Below, one piece after another: positions 61,101 to 64,000 of a stretch of DNA of 64,000 nucleotides (positions within the stretch are counted from its first letter, which is position 1; each line of letters begins with the position of its first letter). Made by a program: the position numbers and the translations under genes. Source of the stretch: Nautilus pompilius (lineage: Eukaryota > Mollusca > Cephalopoda > Nautilida > Nautilidae); the NCBI GenBank assembly GCA_018389105.1, contig JACATO010000628.1, positions 366,001 through 430,000 of the forward strand, written 5' to 3'. The notes beneath the pieces were generated by a model. The model did not search any database. It was given only the letters and a program-made list of their open reading frames with translations, and was not told the origin of the DNA.

Positions 61101-64000
61101 GGCCCTTCAGGAATCAAGGAACCAAGGTCATGCCATGACAATGTTTCCAAAATCTATTACTCCACCTCTGGTATCGCGTATACTGAAAGCAATAAAAGAT
61201 GGATTTGCTGTCAATTGCTATACTATCAAAAATTTTGCTGCACAACTCCGAACATTTTGACATACATATTTCTTGTAGGAATTTCTTCTGCATGCAATTT
61301 TCTTTGACGGATGATGTTTGAAATGGCTTTCAATTTTCTAGTCAGTTTCATTGTCTTCAGACCACTGCCAATTGCACCCCCCAAAAAAAACCCTTAATGC
61401 TAGTTCTTATGTAGTAGTCAAACGCAAATTTTGTCTAGATAGTGCAATATTATTGCTTTCACCATAAACTAGGACCCAAATCAGAGAAAATAACTATTAA
61501 ATTATAAAATAGTTTTAGGAACTGTGTGAGCCCTCTAAATAATTACAAAAACTTGTCTAAGCTTGCAAAAACATTTTAGAATGCATTACATCCGTTTTTT
61601 GGTTTGTTTTTTAAAATGGAGATTTTATACGTTCTTTATAGTTCAAAGCTTCCCAGTAAAAAAAGAGAAACAACTCAGAATAGCCTAAAGATGCAAAGTT
61701 AAAAAAAAACAAAAAAAAAAAACTACAATAGCTCTCATTATGAAGTACTGCTGTTTGCAATTAGCATCTGCAAACTAATTGCCAGCATCATTTGTTTCTG
61801 GCTGTAAATTCTGCTGACATCACCTTCACTTGATCAATAATTAAATCTGAAAATTACTTGGCTCCCAATAAAACAAGACACTTTGTATGCTTACACAATT
61901 TGCCAGTAGCATCTTCTGCCTCATCATGATGATTTAGTTTCACCAAAAGGATGAACCATTAGTGAAACTTTTCCACATAATCTTTAACTTAAGGCTACAT
62001 AGTTGTGAAAATGTGCAATAAAGGAAATTTATTGCTAAAGCTAATTCCTAAAATTATAATTTAACACTAAAATTTTCCACTTAATGGAATTTTATCAAAT
62101 GTTTTTCACAAAAATCTGTTATTTACAGAATTTGTTCCAAATGCCCAAATAAATTAGACAACCTTGATTTTTTCACATCTGTAATTCTTTAATGGATGAT
62201 TTTATTACCAAATTCTAAATTTTCCAATCCTGGTATAGGATTTCCTGTCAACTATCAATCTCATTTTTTCTTTTTATTTTTGCAAATTTTGTAGTAGTAA
62301 TCAGCAAAAGAGATGCTACACAGTGTCGTCTGTATGGGGTCCGCTATCATTGGAAAATGTTTTCTTCTTCAATCTGGACATATTAAGAAATTCACCCCAG
62401 TAACATCAAATGTGGCTACTAGTTCAAACAAGTTGCAATGTAGGAAAGGAATATTATTCATGACAATATGCCCAACTTAAATCTCCCCCTTAACTATGTA
62501 TAAACCAAATAGTAAATCTAATCAAGTCAAATTATTTATAGTATTTATGGTGAACAGTTTTATCAAAGGTCTTCAAGTTTAATAAAATCTCTCAATGCAT
62601 AGGGTTTGTTGTTATATTACAACCCCTTCCATTCAAAAATAAAAGTTACCATATAGTTCCTAATACTACATGGAATTCTCCCATTAACTTTATGAATTGC
62701 ATTTCATTTATCTAATTATTTGCCCTCTTTAAAGACCAGATAATATAGGTCCAGGTACATATTCATCAAGAATTGATAACTGAAACCAGTGAGCGGATGA
62801 AGACTACCAGAAAGATCAATCTAAAAGGAACATATACTTTATCTTTCTCATGAAGGTAAATTAACTTCTCCCTACCCCTCCCTCTGCATCAGTTTTAATG
62901 AAAAGCATTACACAATGACGTTAGTGTTAAGAGTCTTCATCCATAATTAGTGATGGTGGAATATAAATCACATTTAAACATACAATTTGAATGCTAGTTT
63001 CTAGATATGGAAAAATGCATAAATGTTTAATACATTTGATTCCTCCAGCATCAAAACACACACACATATTTTATAAACCACAAATCTTTTCAACCTCTTA
63101 AAATCATTTTGCTAGTAATTGAAGCTACATGTCTCATGTTTGTCCATATATATGCAACACTTGAGTTGTGAACACTCTTGTAATACTCTTGTAACTGAAA
63201 ATAGGTTTTGACTCAATTGTTTTAGGTAGTGTTAGTCTTCTAAATCACAATATTAAGTTTGTGTTTTCCTTCAGATTCATGCCCATGAGACAATAGCTGT
63301 ATAGCCTTTGTAACATTAAAAAATTTAATAGCTTATAATTCAATGACTACCTGCTTTGCTAAAGGTCTGCTTCCATGACAAAAATTATATATATATATAA
63401 CTGGTGTAAAACAAAAATTAGAGTTGTGATGGAACTAAGTCAGTAGAAATGGCCAAACATTGCAGTGATCAGAAACAAGTCTTGCATTTTGAAAAGATGA
63501 GTAATGAGAAGTTGTAGCCAATTGGATATCAGCATAACTTTCTGAAACAGTGAAGAACAAGCATCATTTTCTCATTCACTCTGCCAGCAAACCAATTTTT
63601 CTTTATCTCTAAACCAAACATCCAGAGAGAGAGAAAAGTACAAATTGCTCTGCAACATTAATAGTTTTTTATAATTTCAAACCAGTCATGGTGTTAGGGT
63701 TTCTAATGGAAAATAAATACAACAAAATGGCACTGAACATGTCCTGCAAGTGGTACAATTTTAAGGATGAGGAGGACATTAAGAACAAAACAAAAAAAGC
63801 TTGTAATTACAAGAAAAAACACTGAATCCAAGAGAAAAGTTCATCCAGACAAAAGTTATGATTTTCATTATTAAATTAATTCTTATTAATATAATTATTT
63901 AAATCCAATAACTTAAAAGGAGAAACATCATGGATTTGAGGTGTTTTTAATAATAATAAAATTAGATAAAAAACTAACTTTTAAAAAATTTTAAATTGTT
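58163..64000. other. Non-coding stretch to the window edge
   Basis: AT-rich DNA with homopolymer runs and a TA run at about 63388-63398. Open frames at 58775-59062 (95 codons) and 61030-61260 (76 codons) look no more protein-like than chance and match no family I know. No exon of the neurexin IV-like gene was recognised here. Confidence 0.4.

Noticed and set aside
1..64000. CRISPR arrays, bacterial-style operons, riboswitches and rRNA genes
   Set aside because: No regularly spaced repeats, operonic gene clusters or conserved rRNA segments were seen, and splice-bordered exons show this is eukaryotic DNA.

Overview
This window looks like a large-intron, AT-rich invertebrate (protostome) nuclear genome segment. 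There are no operons, ribosome-binding sites or dense bacterial-type genes. Coding sequence is limited to short exons with GT-AG splice borders, set among long non-coding stretches rich in A/T tracts and microsatellites. Inactive cut-and-paste DNA transposons of the Tc1/mariner/pogo superfamily are abundant. The one recognisable cellular gene is of invertebrate neurexin IV type (IYPLK where vertebrate Caspr proteins, as I recall them, read APLK). The orphan gene at the left edge belongs to a family I remember from arthropods, cnidarians and other invertebrates. I cannot name the species. I did not see the tRNA-derived SINE I would expect repeatedly in octopus or cuttlefish DNA, so an arthropod such as a chelicerate is as plausible as a mollusc. 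That is inference only.

Layout. 0.6-1.3 kb: a frameshifted copy of an uncharacterised invertebrate protein family (minus strand). 1.3-12 kb: no recognised gene, one unrecognised 105-codon ORF at 6.1 kb. 12.0-13.3 kb: mariner copy 1, inserted in a TA microsatellite. 14.0-14.8 kb: an internally deleted pogo/Tigger-like element that keeps only the two ends of its transposase gene. 18.85-19.42 kb: a second, non-coding element with pogo/Tigger-like ends. 20.5-22.06 kb: a complete but dead Tc1 element with ~200-bp IR/DR arms. 23.4-32.0 kb: three minus-strand exons of a neurexin IV/Caspr-family gene, encoding the second half of its membrane-proximal laminin G domain. A broken duplicate of the first of these exons lies in a downstream intron. 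33.4-33.6 kb: Tc1-like transposase relic. 46.27-46.95 kb: a MITE with ~60-bp imperfect inverted repeats and a TA duplication. 48.3-49.6 kb: mariner copy 2. 49.9-50.1 kb: C-terminal relic of another Tc1-like transposase. 57.9-58.16 kb: a degenerate copy of a widespread interspersed repeat. The rest is intronic or intergenic sequence without recognisable features.

The transcription unit that matters is the neurexin IV-like gene. It reads right to left and splices exon 31843-31994 to 29228-29327 to 23413-23535 with compatible phases, giving a continuous 124-residue stretch. Its 5' exons presumably lie to the right, perhaps beyond the window. Its 3' exons (stalk, transmembrane segment, cytoplasmic tail) were not found to the left. 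Every transposase here is disrupted, so none should be autonomous. I found no novel biochemical system. The items most worth checking are the duplicated splice-acceptor/exon fragment, the TA-flanked MITE, the Tigger-like deletion derivative and the orphan family at the left edge.
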